This document shows positions 41,201-52,084 of a stretch of 64,000 nt of DNA, piece by piece (position 1 is the first letter of the stretch; each line of letters opens with the position of its first letter). The notes under the pieces were generated by a model, which was given only the letters and a program-made list of their open reading frames with translations, was not told the DNA's origin and did not search any database. The position numbers and the translations under genes were made by a program. This DNA is from Hyposmocoma kahamanoa (taxonomy: Eukaryota; Arthropoda; Insecta; Lepidoptera; Cosmopterigidae), in contig NW_020653855.1 in assembly GCF_003589595.1 (NCBI RefSeq), positions 5,651,866-5,715,865 on the forward strand, given 5' to 3'.

Positions 41201-44200
41201 TGCCTCGGGTGAGCCGTCCCGGGCGCACGTACAAGTACCCTCTGTATTTTACAGATAGGTACCGGAGTTGTAGCCTTCTTCCCCCGTTCGTTGCAGTGAC
41301 ACTCAAGAGCTTTAAGTCGCAAAGATCTGAGGGGCACTGCCACTGTGCCCGTCATCGTGTGACGTAAGTTGACAAGTCCCATGTGCCTGTAATTTCACCA
41401 GCACCCTTACCCTTCAAAATCGGAACACAGTAATGCTGACACTACTGCTTGGCGGCAGAAGGTAATACTTTCTAAGGTGGCAATACTTCTCTGGACGAAC
41501 TCTTTTACAAGGAGCTCTACTGCTACTAGCTCGCTGCGAAAAAGTTTTTTATAGAATTACTGCCGCCATTAGTGTAATTACTGCGTTTCGGTTTTGGAGG
41601 TTAAAGATGCAGATGAAACTGCAGGCATATGGTACAATTTGTGTCTCTCTCTGATCGGGCTGCCAGGGCTTTGGCGCGCAGTTTCCGTCGAGTCACCGCC
41701 GCGGAATCTCATGATTAAGGACCACGAATTGGTTCGAAATTTGTCGAACAATAACTCGACTTAAATACGACGACGAATTGGAGTTATTAATTTAGTTCTC
41801 TAAACAAAAAGCGACCATATTGCAATTCTCAATATAAGTTTTACTTTTGTTTCTTGTAACAAAAAAATTATTTCGATGAAGAGAAAATTTAAAATAAGAC
41901 TTGCCGATGATATGAAATAGCACCACGGATAATATTTTTGGTGCGGTTATCATTTTCGCACTCCAAAACAGCACAACAAGGCATTTTTCTAGGATTTTAG
42001 AGGATTTGCACGAAAGAATGACACAACCATACCATACAAAGCGAAAAGGACGGACGGAGGTAGGCCTTCAAGTAATGTTCACCAATCTGATTATCTAATT
42101 ATTACTGAACGTTACACTACATCGGCAACTATTTAGTGCGCGGGTTGCGAATGCCTTCGCTTTGTTTGATAACAATTTATTTCCTTCAACTTGTAAAGGG
42201 GGGCGATAATGAGGGTAGAAATAAAAGCGTTGCTGATTGTCACGGTGCGGGGTCATCTACAGAGCGTGCGGGAAGCGGGGGCGGGGTATGCACGCAGATG
42301 GAATATGGGATTCGGTTTTATCTCTCCACATTCTGGACTGAGTCTCTGATAGGTATTTCAGACGCTAACTAACCACTTCTACGGTATTTATTGTTCTGTG
42401 TTTGGTATCATTTAAAAAAACCTACGAGTCTAGAGCGCTTACCGCCGAGGCACCAATGACAATCAATGTCAAAGCCGATTTCAATCGATAAATAAACTCA
42501 CCGTGGTTAGATGAGGAGTCCTCACTATCCCGTCGTAACTCCTCTTCAAGTTGGAACACCCAGGAGCTGACCTGACCGGCATCCAGGCGTCCGAACTCAG
42601 GGACGTAGCCTGTCATCATCTCAATAAACCCTGTGGGGTGGAGAAAAAAGGTTCGGATAGATTGGTTACTAATATAGACTTCAATTTTGATTATCTTGGC
42701 ATGTGGGAGAACAACCTAAAGTTTCTTCTTTTCGGAATCTGCCTTATGGATGAGCAATAGATGTCGAAAATACGACAATTTCAATTGTAATTTGTATAGT
42801 TATGAAATAAAGACATTTGGTGTTGTATTTTGGTTAAATAACATAAGGATTAGTGATGCAACGGAAGTGTCATAACGGAAACAGATGTCAAAAGTAAATT
42901 TTAGCAGAAACGGAAACGGAAGCGGATGCGGAAGCGTTGATGTAAATACTATAAAAATGTCAACCAAATAGTTCTAAACAGGGCTTGTGTTTCATAATGC
43001 ATGCGCTCGCCCGACAGCAATACACGCACGCGCACCTGATCCATCGCGAACGTTATTTAAACTTCCGATAAAAATACTGTTATAAAAGTCGCGAAAGCAA
43101 AAACGGAAACAGATGTGAAAAAGTGTGTTGAAATTACGCAGTTGCGGAAGATGACGCAGAGGTCTGTTGCATCACTAATAAAAATATTGTCTACTCAGTA
43201 TACTGGTTCTTGGTTATAAGAGTCAAAACGCAAAATAACTACTCCATCGGAATAGCATATTTAAAATAAGCACGCTTTATTTAGTTTATGGTTTTGTCAA
43301 CCTGTTTATTGACATGAAGTAAATGTTATTAAAACAAGTAAATAGTTTTACAATTCTATATAGATCACACGGAAATCAAAACAATAGAACAATAAAGTAC
43401 GTAGTTCTGAATTTAAACTATTACATATGATTAATAATATTGATATATTACATCAAATTAATACATGTAATGGCACCGGCGGTCTACAACCGGCTGCCAG
43501 ATAACATGCGAAGTGCACAACACTACACGTTTATATTTATATTTATTATTATTATTATTGTTTTTGTGTAGCTTATTATTATTTAATGAATTATTGAGTT
43601 CTTAGGTTTTCGCGATTGTTACACATAGGAAATGAAACTATTTTTCCGGCTTTAAATCGCGTATACTTGTGTGTGTGAGTGAAAAAATAGGGTGGTTTGC
43701 ATTAATATTAGACATAACTGGTTGAAGACTGTACCACCTCAGTCAACCGTGACCATGGGACCTGTAAAGGGCCCGAAACGTCGGTTTGTTTGAAAAAACA
43801 AATATACGCGATTTAAATCCGGAAAAATAGTTTCATTTCCTATAATGAATTATTATTAAGAATTTCATTAAAGTATTAATAATTTTTTGTGAATCAATTA
43901 ATTAATCGTAATTGTTAAATTTTCTTGTTATTATTAAAAAAAAAAGGCGAGTCAATGGAGAAATGGGAAAAACTGTTTTGAAAGCCAGATCAAATGGTTT
44001 CGGTATTTACTTTTAAATAACAGTCTTTCAAAAAATATACGATACACCCATTGACTTACAAATAAATGGACGACGGGTCTAATACAAAAACCACGAAAAA
44101 AATGTCCCAAGTCAATCTATTTAAACGTAGTGACATGTAAAGGAATATGAAAAAGCTAAAACGTTGAATTTAAATTGTAATATCATCGCAGTACTGTCTA

Positions 44201-47200
44201 ATTTTGCTTGCTTCGCTGTCAATCAAACAAACGAAGACTAAAGCGTGAATGACGCTCTGTATACGATTTTAACGCCCTATAAGTTCGGACACTTTTTAGC
44301 GCGGACCCGACGTCCATATAATTGTAAGTCAATGGATACACCTAAGGATATTGTCTAAAGAATTGGCTAATGTGTTCCACGATAGGATGTATTAATTATT
44401 TAAGAATAAAATATCTTTGTACATAATTTTTATATGGAGATATTTTCTTAAGTGGTACAGACAACGGGAATTAGTAGAGGCGAAGCTGCAGAGACTTGAA
44501 CACCGCCGTAGAGTTGCCAGCGTATCGGTATTCTACAGGATATACGGAATGTGAGATGGAATTGCATAATTTCATTCCGCCTTCCCGTTTCCATCATCGG
44601 GGGACTAGACCTGGGCTGGGGTTCCACCCTTATGTTGTGGATATTCCCCGGATTCGCCCGAAGCGTTTCGCTTCCACATTTGTTTGGCAAGCGGCTAGGG
44701 AGTGGAATTCCCTGCCTGCAGACTTGTTCCCAAACGCTATAATTTGGAGAGTGAATAGGCATTATTTAGGTGTGCATGCTACATCCTCGAGGACCTCATC
44801 GTCACTTTCTATCAGGTGAGATGGAGGTCTTATGCGCACTTATTTTTTATACAAAAAAGTGTTAAATTTTGGTTTTCGACTGAAGCCCCATATAATTATG
44901 AAATTCACCACTATCCCAAAATCTGCAAACTGCCCAGCAGCTTAGCGACACGCCACGCCGTCCGCTGCCGTCTGTCGCCATCGGGCGTTTATCGACGTCG
45001 GATCTGTGTCAAATTTTCTCCGCCTGTTCTTATTTTATTCTATTAATTTACAGCGCGCGGATTCGCGGATGGTGTTGGAATACGACACCTTAAAAAAAGA
45101 GAAGCACTGTACACCCTCATAGACAATGGGAGGGATAGAAGAGGACAATAACTCTCGTAGCGCTGAACGGTGCTCACACTATTTTACTAATCTTGTTTAA
45201 TCGAGTATTTTTTGCTTCAAGACTCGATGCAACTAGGCTTATTAGGGAGACTTATTCGATCACATTAAACGGTCGGAACGGGAATAAGAGCTTAAAAGAC
45301 TTGCGTTTCGCATTGTTTCGTACGACGCAACGCGACACAGGTCGGTAACCAATCTGCTTCTTGCCAATTTCCGATCGCATCCGTACGCAGTCGATAACGG
45401 CTGATCGGCGGCGTCGACATCCGGACGGTCCCATCGACGACGCTTGATTGGCTGTGTCGACGGCGAATCAGCTTAATGCGACAGGTATAGATAATGATAA
45501 ACATGATAAGGACCTTACTCGAACAAACCATACAAGTTTCAGAACAAGTCACTTTGGTATTTCTATGTATTGTTGTCATTAGACATTTTACAAGATTTTT
45601 TTGGTGAAATATGTTTGACATTCTAATGTCACGCCACCACTGGGCAAAAGACCGAGTTGAAGGCTATTAACCAATAGTGTAAGCTTAGTAGCGGGTCTGA
45701 GGGCGCCCAGGTAGGCACTGAACTTGGTGAAAGACGCTACTAGACACTATCATTAGAAGGGCGTGCTAAAAGAGAGAATCGACTGAGAATATTGACCGGG
45801 TTGAAGGCTTTTAACCAATTGTGTAAGCTTAGTAGCAGGTCTGAGGGCGCCCAGGTAGGCACTGATCTTGGTTAAAGACGCTACTAGAAACTATCATTAC
45901 AGAACAGAAAGAGAGAATCGACTGAGAATATGCCGCAAATACGCGTTGAACCGGGGGTTAGGGTTTTTCTTTTTTGCCGGCAAGGACAGCTATTCTGTGT
46001 AGTGTGACTTTGAGTAGTTACCAGAACGACCTGTACGCGGGAGATGTAGTTGGCAACAGCCAGTCGGCCACCACAAGAAGGCTATAAGGTGTTGAGGAGC
46101 AGAGTGAAAGTTGGTGTTGCGTGAGTAATAAGGAGCATCTGTAGCTTTGAACATGAATCTATTTTACCTGCAAACGATGAATATGCGCGGGGTTTACTTG
46201 TGCGAAAACAACTCTAGCATAGGTTATAGTAGGTCTGATGAAAGCTGTGTTGGGTCATTTTATTCCTAAAGAGCTTGCTCTGTTTTTTGAGGAGAAGCAA
46301 CAAGGTAAGCGCGGTCGCGGACACCGTAACCATTAACCGTATTGTATGAACGAGTTTCCTGCCCAGTGAAACTCCGAGTTTAATCAAGGAATATTTATTT
46401 ACCAAGAAATTTGGTGGTCGAAAAGGGAGGGAGTAGGCGTGCGACTTTGTAGACGACTGGTTGAGATTGAGATCGATTCTCCATTGTCTTCTCCCTAGTT
46501 CAGAACCCCTAACCTACGTGTGTGGTTGCGGATTGGAGAGCCGACGGAAACCAGCTCAGGACTAAGCGCCGAGAGTTGTACAGTATAGTGTCGTTGGCAA
46601 AGAAAGCGAGAATGATATTTCGGTAGGTTTAGAGGTTTTCAGAAGAATACCTAATAGCAGTAGAGTTCTTTGTGAAAGAGTGCGTCCACAAAAGTACTGC
46701 CACCATAACTATTTCTGAAGTCAAGCAGTAATGTGAGTAAAACTACAGGCACATGTGAGTATCACAGTGTCACTTATTACCATGATTTGTTAAATGTTGT
46801 CGGCAAAATTATAACACGTGAAAAGCAGCTATTGTAACATTTAAAGTCCACTACCAGTCTCTTTATATGTGCAGCCAGTGGAACGAATACACACAAAGAA
46901 CTTTCACGGCATTGTGCGTCCATTATAACACTGCGTTCTGGACGCTTCTGTATCTTTCTTGCCGGCTAACCCGCATAAGCCGAAAAACACCCCGATGGTA
47001 TTAATATTCTATCTTTACGGTTCGTATTGCCGTTTTTAATGTAGATAATAAGCAGTTTATCTGGCAATATTGAGCTGGAAAGACAAAATATTAATGTCAC
47101 TGCCGGGTTGTTTTTCGCCTTATGCGGTTTGTTTGGAAGGCAATTGGCGGAAGCACATATGAGTGGCTTTTATTCTGCACTGCACCGCGACTAGGGTTTT

Positions 47201-49772
47201 CAGTATCGAAAAAAAATCGAGACTCGAGAGGTGTGGTCTGGAAAATACCGGAGCAGTCGAGACTCGAGAGTATGGTTTCGAAAATACCAGGAAATCGAGA
47301 CCTATGAGACTATTTCCACACTTATGAACTAGATGTTTAGGCAGTACAAATATGAGATTTTTCTTCATTAACTCATGCTATACAATAAAAAAATATTTAC
47401 GAACGTTTTTTTCATTTTAAAGTGAGCTCGAAAGAAACAAAGGGCGTATAATGTAATTTCAGATAGAGAGGGTCCAGATTTTATTACTACGTTCTTCAAT
47501 CTTCACTGATTATAACTAAGTTCCACTGTACTGTGTTGTCCGTTTCAATGTTCCCGAGACTGAAAACATCTGTCTCAAATTTCGAAAATGACAAAAAAAC
47601 ATCGAGACTCTCGAAATGCAGAGATCAAGATTCCCTGAATGAACGCCATAATGTGCCAACAGCCTGCTGGTAATCGTGACGACCAAGGTGACCTCGGAGT
47701 ATCCGATGAAGTAGCAGTAGAGATCCTAGTGAAAGATTTCGTCCAGGGTAGTACTGCCACCTAACCTATTTCTGCCGACAAGCAGTAATGTCAGCATTAC
47801 TGTGTTCCGGTTTTGAAGGGTAAGGGTGTTGGCGAAATTACAGGCACATGGGACTTGTCGACTTATGTCTCAGGGTGACGGACGCAGTGGCAGTGCCTGT
47901 CAGATCTTTGCGATTTAAAGCTCTGAGTGGCATTGGGCAGGCGTGTCGTTTACCATCAGGCGCACGAATTCTTCGTCCCGTCACTCGATATTCTAAAAAA
48001 AATTACAAAGCACTGGACGAGTGTTCATAAACTGGGAGCACCCGCACAATGCACCCTGTTACAACCTGATTGAGCTTCACCGCTTGACACTTGAGATAAC
48101 TATGAGGGTTTAATTTTTTTTACTGCTGCACTGCCCCTAAAAAGTACCTAAAGAGAATAGTTTCTTAACCCTCTTTTTGCCCTAGCTGCTGGGCATGGGT
48201 CTGCCCAAAATGGTTTCTAAATAGTCAGGTCTAGGACAAATAGAGTGGAAATTAGAAATAATTCAACTGGCGGCGTATTTTTTCTAGATTTGGAGCTTTG
48301 CAAGCATTTTCACCTGCCATGATCTAATGTACTTTTATGTTATTTTCGCTAGATATCTTGCTAGCGTCAAATCAAATTCAGATCGAATTTCAGATAAAAA
48401 ATCCTCGTGTCTAGTCGTAAAATGTTACTGTTATAAACTAAGACATCCTGCTTTATGGCTCAAATTTAAGGACAAGTTAGAGAAATCTGAACCCTCAAAC
48501 CGTAAGCAGTCTTTGTCTCTACAATTTTAAACACAAATCAAAGAATTTAATATTAAAATGTAACTATTAGTTAGTTAAGATTGCTCAACTAACCATTACT
48601 AATAGATCATTAAATAAAAAACAAGGTTTCTTTACTGAAAATATAATACAATATGAACAACAAAAGCTGCTGAAGGCCTTATACACATCTCATGTACACA
48701 TATAATTGGATATCTGCATCACAATCTAGATGCAGATATCCAATTCTATGTACACATTACAAAATCAATACAGCATCCTTCCCCCTTCTCTTACTATATA
48801 CACATAGGTACAAATTTCCATTCGCTGTTGCTATTTATAGGTCAACAGATATTGATCTACTGGCATATACACATACAATCTCTGCTACATATAGTTAAAA
48901 ATCGAAACTTTGTAGTGTTTATTGAAGTCTATTACCTAGTTTCAGGTCTTACATTGCATCTTGAATAGTAAGGAGATGGATTTTTGTTACTTTTAAGAGC
49001 TTTTATTGTGTTTTTCAGGTAAATTCATGGTCTAGGTTATCTAGGTTGACCTGTAGGTGATAGGGGTGAACGAACCTTCCCCCCTTCCAGCTTCTCAGGG
49101 GTTGCGTCGCCCTTTTTAGGACATGCGCCGTAGATGCACAAGGGCTACACCCTGTTGCATTTTTAATATGCACTTTGATTTTTAGTATGAAAAATTGTTA
49201 CAAATGATGCAAGTTGCTAATTTTTCAATTGAAAATGGTTATAAGAACAATGTTTCAGGCATTTGAAACGCGTTTTGATTTTTATTCTTAATTAAAAGGT
49301 GGTAATTTCTGATATATAAAGCTTTTTATTTTTGCAGGATTTCAGTAGAAAATTCATGTTTTTATAGAAATATACCGTTATTATTGTTAGTAAAGAAACT
49401 AGAAACAATAGCACACCTGGCAGCATCACATTGTTCAAAAGAAACTTGTTTTATTAGGTAACAATAGCTCTTTTGTAAATGCTAGGGGATAATATTACAC
49501 AACTATTATAATAACGCTTAATTACGCAAGTTTTTAATATTTTTCATAAAATATAAAAGATATAAATAGACGGCAGATCTAGGAAGACTTTCTGGAAAAT
49601 TCTTACCGTCTACATCGAAGACCGAATCCTGAGAGGACTCTTCAAGGATAGAGATCACATAGGAGAGCACGATGTCATCAATTTGCGTCAAATTCGCTGT
49701 AGGGATGTTATTCATGATAAATCGAAAGAGGCTCTCCTTCACGATCGACTCTTGTTGCATTAACGCACTCAT
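38139..49772 (-). CDS. CUEDC2: CUE domain-containing protein 2, six exons
   Basis: Exons in coding order: 49772-49607, 42630-42502, 39569-39488, 39228-39099, 38703-38540, 38268-38139. All borders are GT/AG and phases match, giving 267 residues from an ATG. Residues 1-98 form the conserved N-terminal region (FIMNNIPTANLTQIDDIVLS, then FIEMMTGYVPEF). Residues 155-189 are the CUE domain, with the MFP motif at 161-163 and the LL pair at 188-189. The C-terminal part has HKPLAPKIEPKKLVRY and SLKGERY, matching vertebrate CUEDC2 in order and spacing. CUE domains bind ubiquitin; the vertebrate protein regulates signalling and mitotic checkpoint release. The human protein is about 287 residues, so roughly 20 residues are missing after 38139. 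They should lie in one more exon that I could not find. Reading through the last donor would add only VSNLA and stop. Confidence 0.92.
38540..38703 (-). CDS. CUEDC2: CUEDC2 exon 5, end of CUE domain
   Basis: The acceptor follows an eight-T tract (TTTTTTTTAG) and the donor is GTAAGT. IKHCVSIAHGDIERAAATLL completes the CUE fold with GD and the LL pair; an Ala-rich linker and DDELKNRIIAR follow. Confidence 0.93.
39029..39085. repeat. Perfect 26-bp hairpin in CUEDC2 intron 4
   Basis: ACTTTGTTTTTAATACTGTC (39029-39048) plus ATCAGC pairs without mismatch with 39060-39085 around a five-base loop ACATC. It lies 14 bases inside the intron from the exon 4 donor, on the sense transcript. Confidence 0.95.
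39099..39228 (-). CDS. CUEDC2: CUEDC2 exon 4, start of CUE domain
   Basis: The acceptor is AAACAG and the donor GTACGT. A Ser/Glu-rich stretch leads to YSEQCRALHEMFPNTAPME, the first CUE helix with its Met-Phe-Pro motif. Confidence 0.93.
39488..39569 (-). CDS. CUEDC2: CUEDC2 exon 3
   Basis: The acceptor is TTTCAG and the donor GTATGT. This 82-base exon encodes ESAESDKISLTLQNLSEMLP; it is less conserved than its neighbours but phase-consistent. Confidence 0.82.
39637..40565. mobile_element. hAT-type MITE (outer) in CUEDC2 intron 2
   Basis: Ends CAGTGGCGTAG / AATGACACTG with inner GCCCCGGGCGGC / CCCCGGGTGGC. The flanking 8-mers CGCGGATG and CACGGATT match at 6 of 8. It contains a second hAT element at 39859-40522. 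Confidence 0.8.
39859..40522. mobile_element. hAT-type MITE (nested), perfect 8-bp duplication
   Basis: Ends CAGTGGTGGATTTGC / GCAAATCCGTCACTG, flanked by identical GCTACAAA (39851-39858, 40523-40530). The interior carries TCGCGATAAACTCAAAAACT at about 40134-40153, a block I have seen widely in insect repeats. Confidence 0.92.
40574..41250. other. CUEDC2 intron 2, no further feature
   Basis: No recognised element. Short frames on either strand show no domain. Confidence 0.35.
41270..41640 (-). mobile_element. SINE A copy (- strand) with a second fragment
   Basis: CTTTAAGTCGCAAAGATCTG, GTCCCATGTGCCTGTAATTT and AAAATCGGAACACAGTAATG mark the - strand copy to about 41545. 41560-41640 looks like a short + strand fragment of the same family. 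Confidence 0.75.
42502..42630 (-). CDS. CUEDC2: CUEDC2 exon 2
   Basis: The acceptor is CCACAG and the donor GTGAGT. It encodes GFIEMMTGYVPEFGRLDAGQ and an acidic end, EEELRRDSEDSSSNH. It follows a 6.9-kb intron. Confidence 0.92.
42851..43177. mobile_element. hAT-type MITE with GGAAAC tandem interior
   Basis: Ends TAGTGATGCAAC / GTTGCATCACTA are perfect inverted repeats. The flanks ATAAGGAT and ATAAAAAT match at 6 of 8. The interior has runs of CGGAAACGGAAGCGG-type short repeats. It lies in CUEDC2 intron 1. Confidence 0.88.
43600..43860. repeat. Inverted arms around a CTGTAAAGGGCCCGAAAC block
   Basis: AGGAAATGAAACTATTTTTC at 43628 and GAAAAATAGTTTCATTTCCT at 43822 are inverted arms of about 40 bases. 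Between them lies CCTGTAAAGGGCCCGAAACG, as at 21.25 and 21.82 kb. It may be a Penelope-like or similar retroelement terminus; the assignment is uncertain. Confidence 0.5.
44049..44334. mobile_element. CATTGAC MITE, copy 3, perfect 8-bp duplication
   Basis: 286 bp, ends CATTGACTTACAAATAAATG / TAATTGTAAGTCAATG, flanked by identical GATACACC (44041-44048, 44335-44342). The longest of the three copies. Confidence 0.95.
44480..44830 (+). pseudogene. LINE 3' end (RT C-terminus and UTR)
   Basis: A 107-codon frame includes PPSRFHHRGTRPGLGFHPYV, PKRFASTF and AREWNSLPADLFP, the terminal region of a Jockey/CR1-type LINE. The stop is followed by CAGGTGAGATGGAGGTC, the same UTR as at 34.1 and 13.7 kb. 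The RT catalytic core is absent. Confidence 0.78.
44831..45640. other. CUEDC2 intron 1, no gene seen
   Basis: Locally GC-rich at 44940-45010 and 45300-45470 with no recognisable exon. Small - strand frames here are not supported. Confidence 0.35.
45646..45934. repeat. Two tandem copies of a 140-bp unit
   Basis: GTGTAAGCTTAGTAGC and GGTCTGAGGGCGCCCAGGTA, through to GAGAGAATCGACTGAGAATA, occur twice, 139-140 bases apart, with about ten differences. They abut a decayed LINE. Confidence 0.85.
45960..46640 (-). pseudogene. Decayed Jockey-like LINE RT
   Basis: The - strand translation shows LAFFANDTILYNSRR (altered FADDT box) near 46610. Further down, past stops and frameshifts, come traces resembling the ISWT, K(S)KLSLRNKM and YK-R-TYA boxes. 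Many breaks; not functional. Confidence 0.65.
46660..46765 (+). mobile_element. SINE A fragment
   Basis: AGTGCGTCCACAAAAGTACTGCC and AACTATTTCTGAAGTCAAGC followed by ACTACAGGCACATG: the first half of SINE A with deletions. It lies directly beside the decayed LINE. Confidence 0.6.
47190..47320. repeat. Short tandem block with TCGAGACTCGAGAG
   Basis: TCGAGACTCGAGAG followed by GGAAAATACC occurs at 47217 and 47258 with a third decayed copy at 47296. A related CATCGAGACTCTCGAAAT lies at 47600. Confidence 0.6.
47700..48000 (+). mobile_element. SINE A, near full length
   Basis: The least damaged + strand copy: GTAGCAGTAGAGATCCTAGT, TCCAGGGTAGTACTGCC, ACAGGCACATGGGACTTGTC, CAGATCTTTGCGATTTAAAG and GGCGTGTCGTTTACCATCAG, ending in TAAAAAAAAT. 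Confidence 0.82.
48001..49600. other. CUEDC2 intron 1, 5' part
   Basis: Contains a 17-bp perfect hairpin (AATTGGATATCTGCATC, 48704-48720 with 48729-48745). Otherwise AT-rich with no recognised element. Confidence 0.5.
49607..49772 (-). CDS. CUEDC2: CUEDC2 exon 1 with start codon
   Basis: ATG at 49772-49770 opens MSALMQQESIVKESLFRFIM, aligned with the start of the vertebrate protein. The frame upstream lacks another ATG. The donor is GTAAGA, one base into a Gly codon. Confidence 0.9.
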
Positions 49773-49799
49773 TTTTAATAAAAAACACCGTAAAATCAC

Positions 49800-51617
49800 T
49801 TAAAAATGTAAATTTTATTCACGGACTGATGAGCGTCCACAACGGTGCAAGGTAGAGGCAAACTGCGCAATTAATATTGCTTTATGCACTCCGCAACTAT
49901 AGTTCTTAATGTATATGTACGGGAGCCGTAGTGTTAGTGAGAAATTCCAGGTATTTCAGCTAGAAAAATCCGGGATACAGCTCTCGGAAAATCAATACAA
50001 ATTATTTTTTTTAATAAACAACTTTGTTGTGTTCCAATGATGCATTGACTTCTCGTATGCAGCCTAATGAATATTCCTACCTGTTTAATATGGTAAGAAA
50101 GAGACATACTATGAAACTTTTGTATGTCGCTAACTCTCTCACACGTATTGTAGACAAGAAAATTAAGAATTTCAACCGCATTTGACATCTTGTTTCTGAA
50201 CGATACAAGAAATGACAGCTTGGACAATACGCGGCTAATTTTAAAACTTATTTTTTTAATTTTGTTTCTATTTTATTAAAACTGCACAAAACATTTTCAA
50301 ATTAATATATTTCAATTAAAATATTTAAATATAACGAACAGTCATATTATTATACTCTCAATTTTTACCTAGAAAGACCGAAACACAACGCCAATTTCAC
50401 AACTACAAGGTTTTTTATTTTTTATAACAATTTTATATCTTCTGAATCACATTGGAGCTCTGACGTGGGTTTATTACTTATAAAACACAATTTAAAAGCA
50501 TGAAACATTGAGTCCAATAAAAAGATCACAATTCTACAAAGGGTTAAAATTCACAATTACTTATCTGCTTAAAGGACTATTCAAGATAGCAACCTTTTAA
50601 CTAACTTTAATCAAATAAATATTCATAAAATACATTATTACTGCATCGTAATAGCATAGATTGAAGACAATAATCTATTTGCTATTGAAAATAAAGAACC
50701 ACAATTGAACCGCTTTTATTTAATGCGTCTATCACCTCTGTGCTGTCCTCTTTGTCATAACTAACGTATTTCCTTTAGTTTTTTCCATCCTCTAAGATGT
50801 ATTTACATTTCGACAACTTTCGTGATTTAAATAAAACCACCTAAAAAAAATTTCAGGAACAATAAAACTGAAAGTAAGAGCCTATGCACATGGTATATTG
50901 TATACGCGACGACGACGCGCGTAACGCGCGTCATCTGCGCGTGTACTGCGCCGCATACGCGCTGTTTTAAATTTATTTCAATATAACTTCATGTAATAAA
51001 ATACAATTATAACAAAGCAATTGAAATAAGCATTAAGAAAGGAACATATATGACCTAAATGTGCACCTGTATTTTAGACATCTTTTTGGGCCAATTTCTT
51101 TATATTACAGCTTAAAAACAGATTTTCTATATTTAACAATACAATAATTAGTACTTATAAATTAATGGTTATATAAAAATCATTACGAAACAACAAATCC
51201 TCTGTTTCATTGTAAGTTTTACTTTTAAGCCAGAATTGACGGTCTTTTTACATTTTACTTTGTTCATGGCAAAATAATGCAAAATAGAATTTAATTTAAA
51301 GTACCTAAAGGAATGTACCAAGAGAGCAAAAGAATCTATGCGAGTGTGCTATGCGGAGTTGTGTGCGAGATGAAAATATATCGCGCGTTAAATTTTAGTT
51401 TTGTTTGTTAATTTCAGTTAGTTTTTTGAAATGAAGCAATTACATTAAGTTCGAAGTGTAAAGTGTCTTCTTGCTTGCAATGCGATGTTGGCGCGTTAAT
51501 ATCGATTCACTACAGCGCGTCTGCGGCGCCGTAAAAAATACGCCGTGTGCTCTTAATAAGATATTAAAAAACCGATTAGAGGGGATTGAAGATCTTGTTT
51601 CGCTCATCCCAGATATG
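49800..51617. promoter_or_regulatory. CUEDC2 5' flank and intergenic
   Basis: The CUEDC2 promoter should lie just above 49800, but I cannot place a TATA box or initiator with confidence. A CG-rich island (GCGACGACGACGCGCGTAAC, 50907-50960) is unusual in this AT-rich setting. No gene beyond the candidate exon. Confidence 0.3.
50081..50188 (-). CDS. Candidate first exon of unknown gene
   Basis: ATG at 50188 opens 36 codons, MSNAVEILNFLVYNTCERVS then DIQKFHSMSLSYHIKQ, ending at a consensus donor (CAG, then GTAGGAAT). The amphipathic, Cys/Leu-containing sequence reads like real protein. I recognise no family and found no following exon. It lies 309 bases upstream of the CUEDC2 ATG on the same strand, so it might be an alternative 5' exon region or unrelated. 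Chance is possible. Confidence 0.25.
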
Positions 51618-51625
51618 ATATTATC

Positions 51626-52052
51626 CTTAGAATAATAACGCATAGAAACCTAGTCCGCACACGCTAAGCGAGGCAAATTGAAGCGCTCCCAATGGGCCTA
51701 CCCGCACACGCTAAGCGAGGCAAATTGAAGCGCTCCCAATGGGCCTACACGAGCAGGCGGGCCTTTAGCGCTCAAGGTCATCTTGCACCGCGAACAGCTC
51801 CAGAATTTTAGCTAAAAATGACGAAATGTGCGGTAAATGAGTGTAAAAATACGTCAGGCAAACATAAAATAGATACTACTTATACTACACTTTTGAGGGA
51901 AATGTTATTCCATGGCATCATTATTTGTATATTTGTGTGCGTGCTGACGAGCGTAGATACAAGTTGCTTACGCCTACATGAATTTGATTTTTGCCTCACT
52001 TGTGACAGTTCGTTTGATATGAAACTATCATTCTATGCGTTATTATTCTAAG
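51626..52052 (+). mobile_element. THAP-exon element family 1, copy 2
   Basis: 427 bp, ends CTTAGAATAATAACGCATAG / CTATGCGTTATTATTCTAAG (perfect 22-bp inverted repeat), flanked by ATATTATC and ATATTATA (7 of 8). ATG at 51818 starts MTKCAVNECKNTSGKHKID, a THAP start (Cys-x4-Cys). The frame then runs into element sequence and stops at 52051. A 46-bp internal segment (CCGCACACGCTAAGCGAGGC...) is duplicated in tandem before the ATG. Confidence 0.92.
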
Positions 52053-52084
52053 ATATTATATTTTTTTATTTATTAAGGACTTGG

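Noticed and set aside
43740..43800. Hammerhead ribozyme near the GGGCCCGAAAC block
   Set aside because: The CTGATGA half of the catalytic core is absent (CTGTAAAG instead), so no hammerhead fold is supported.
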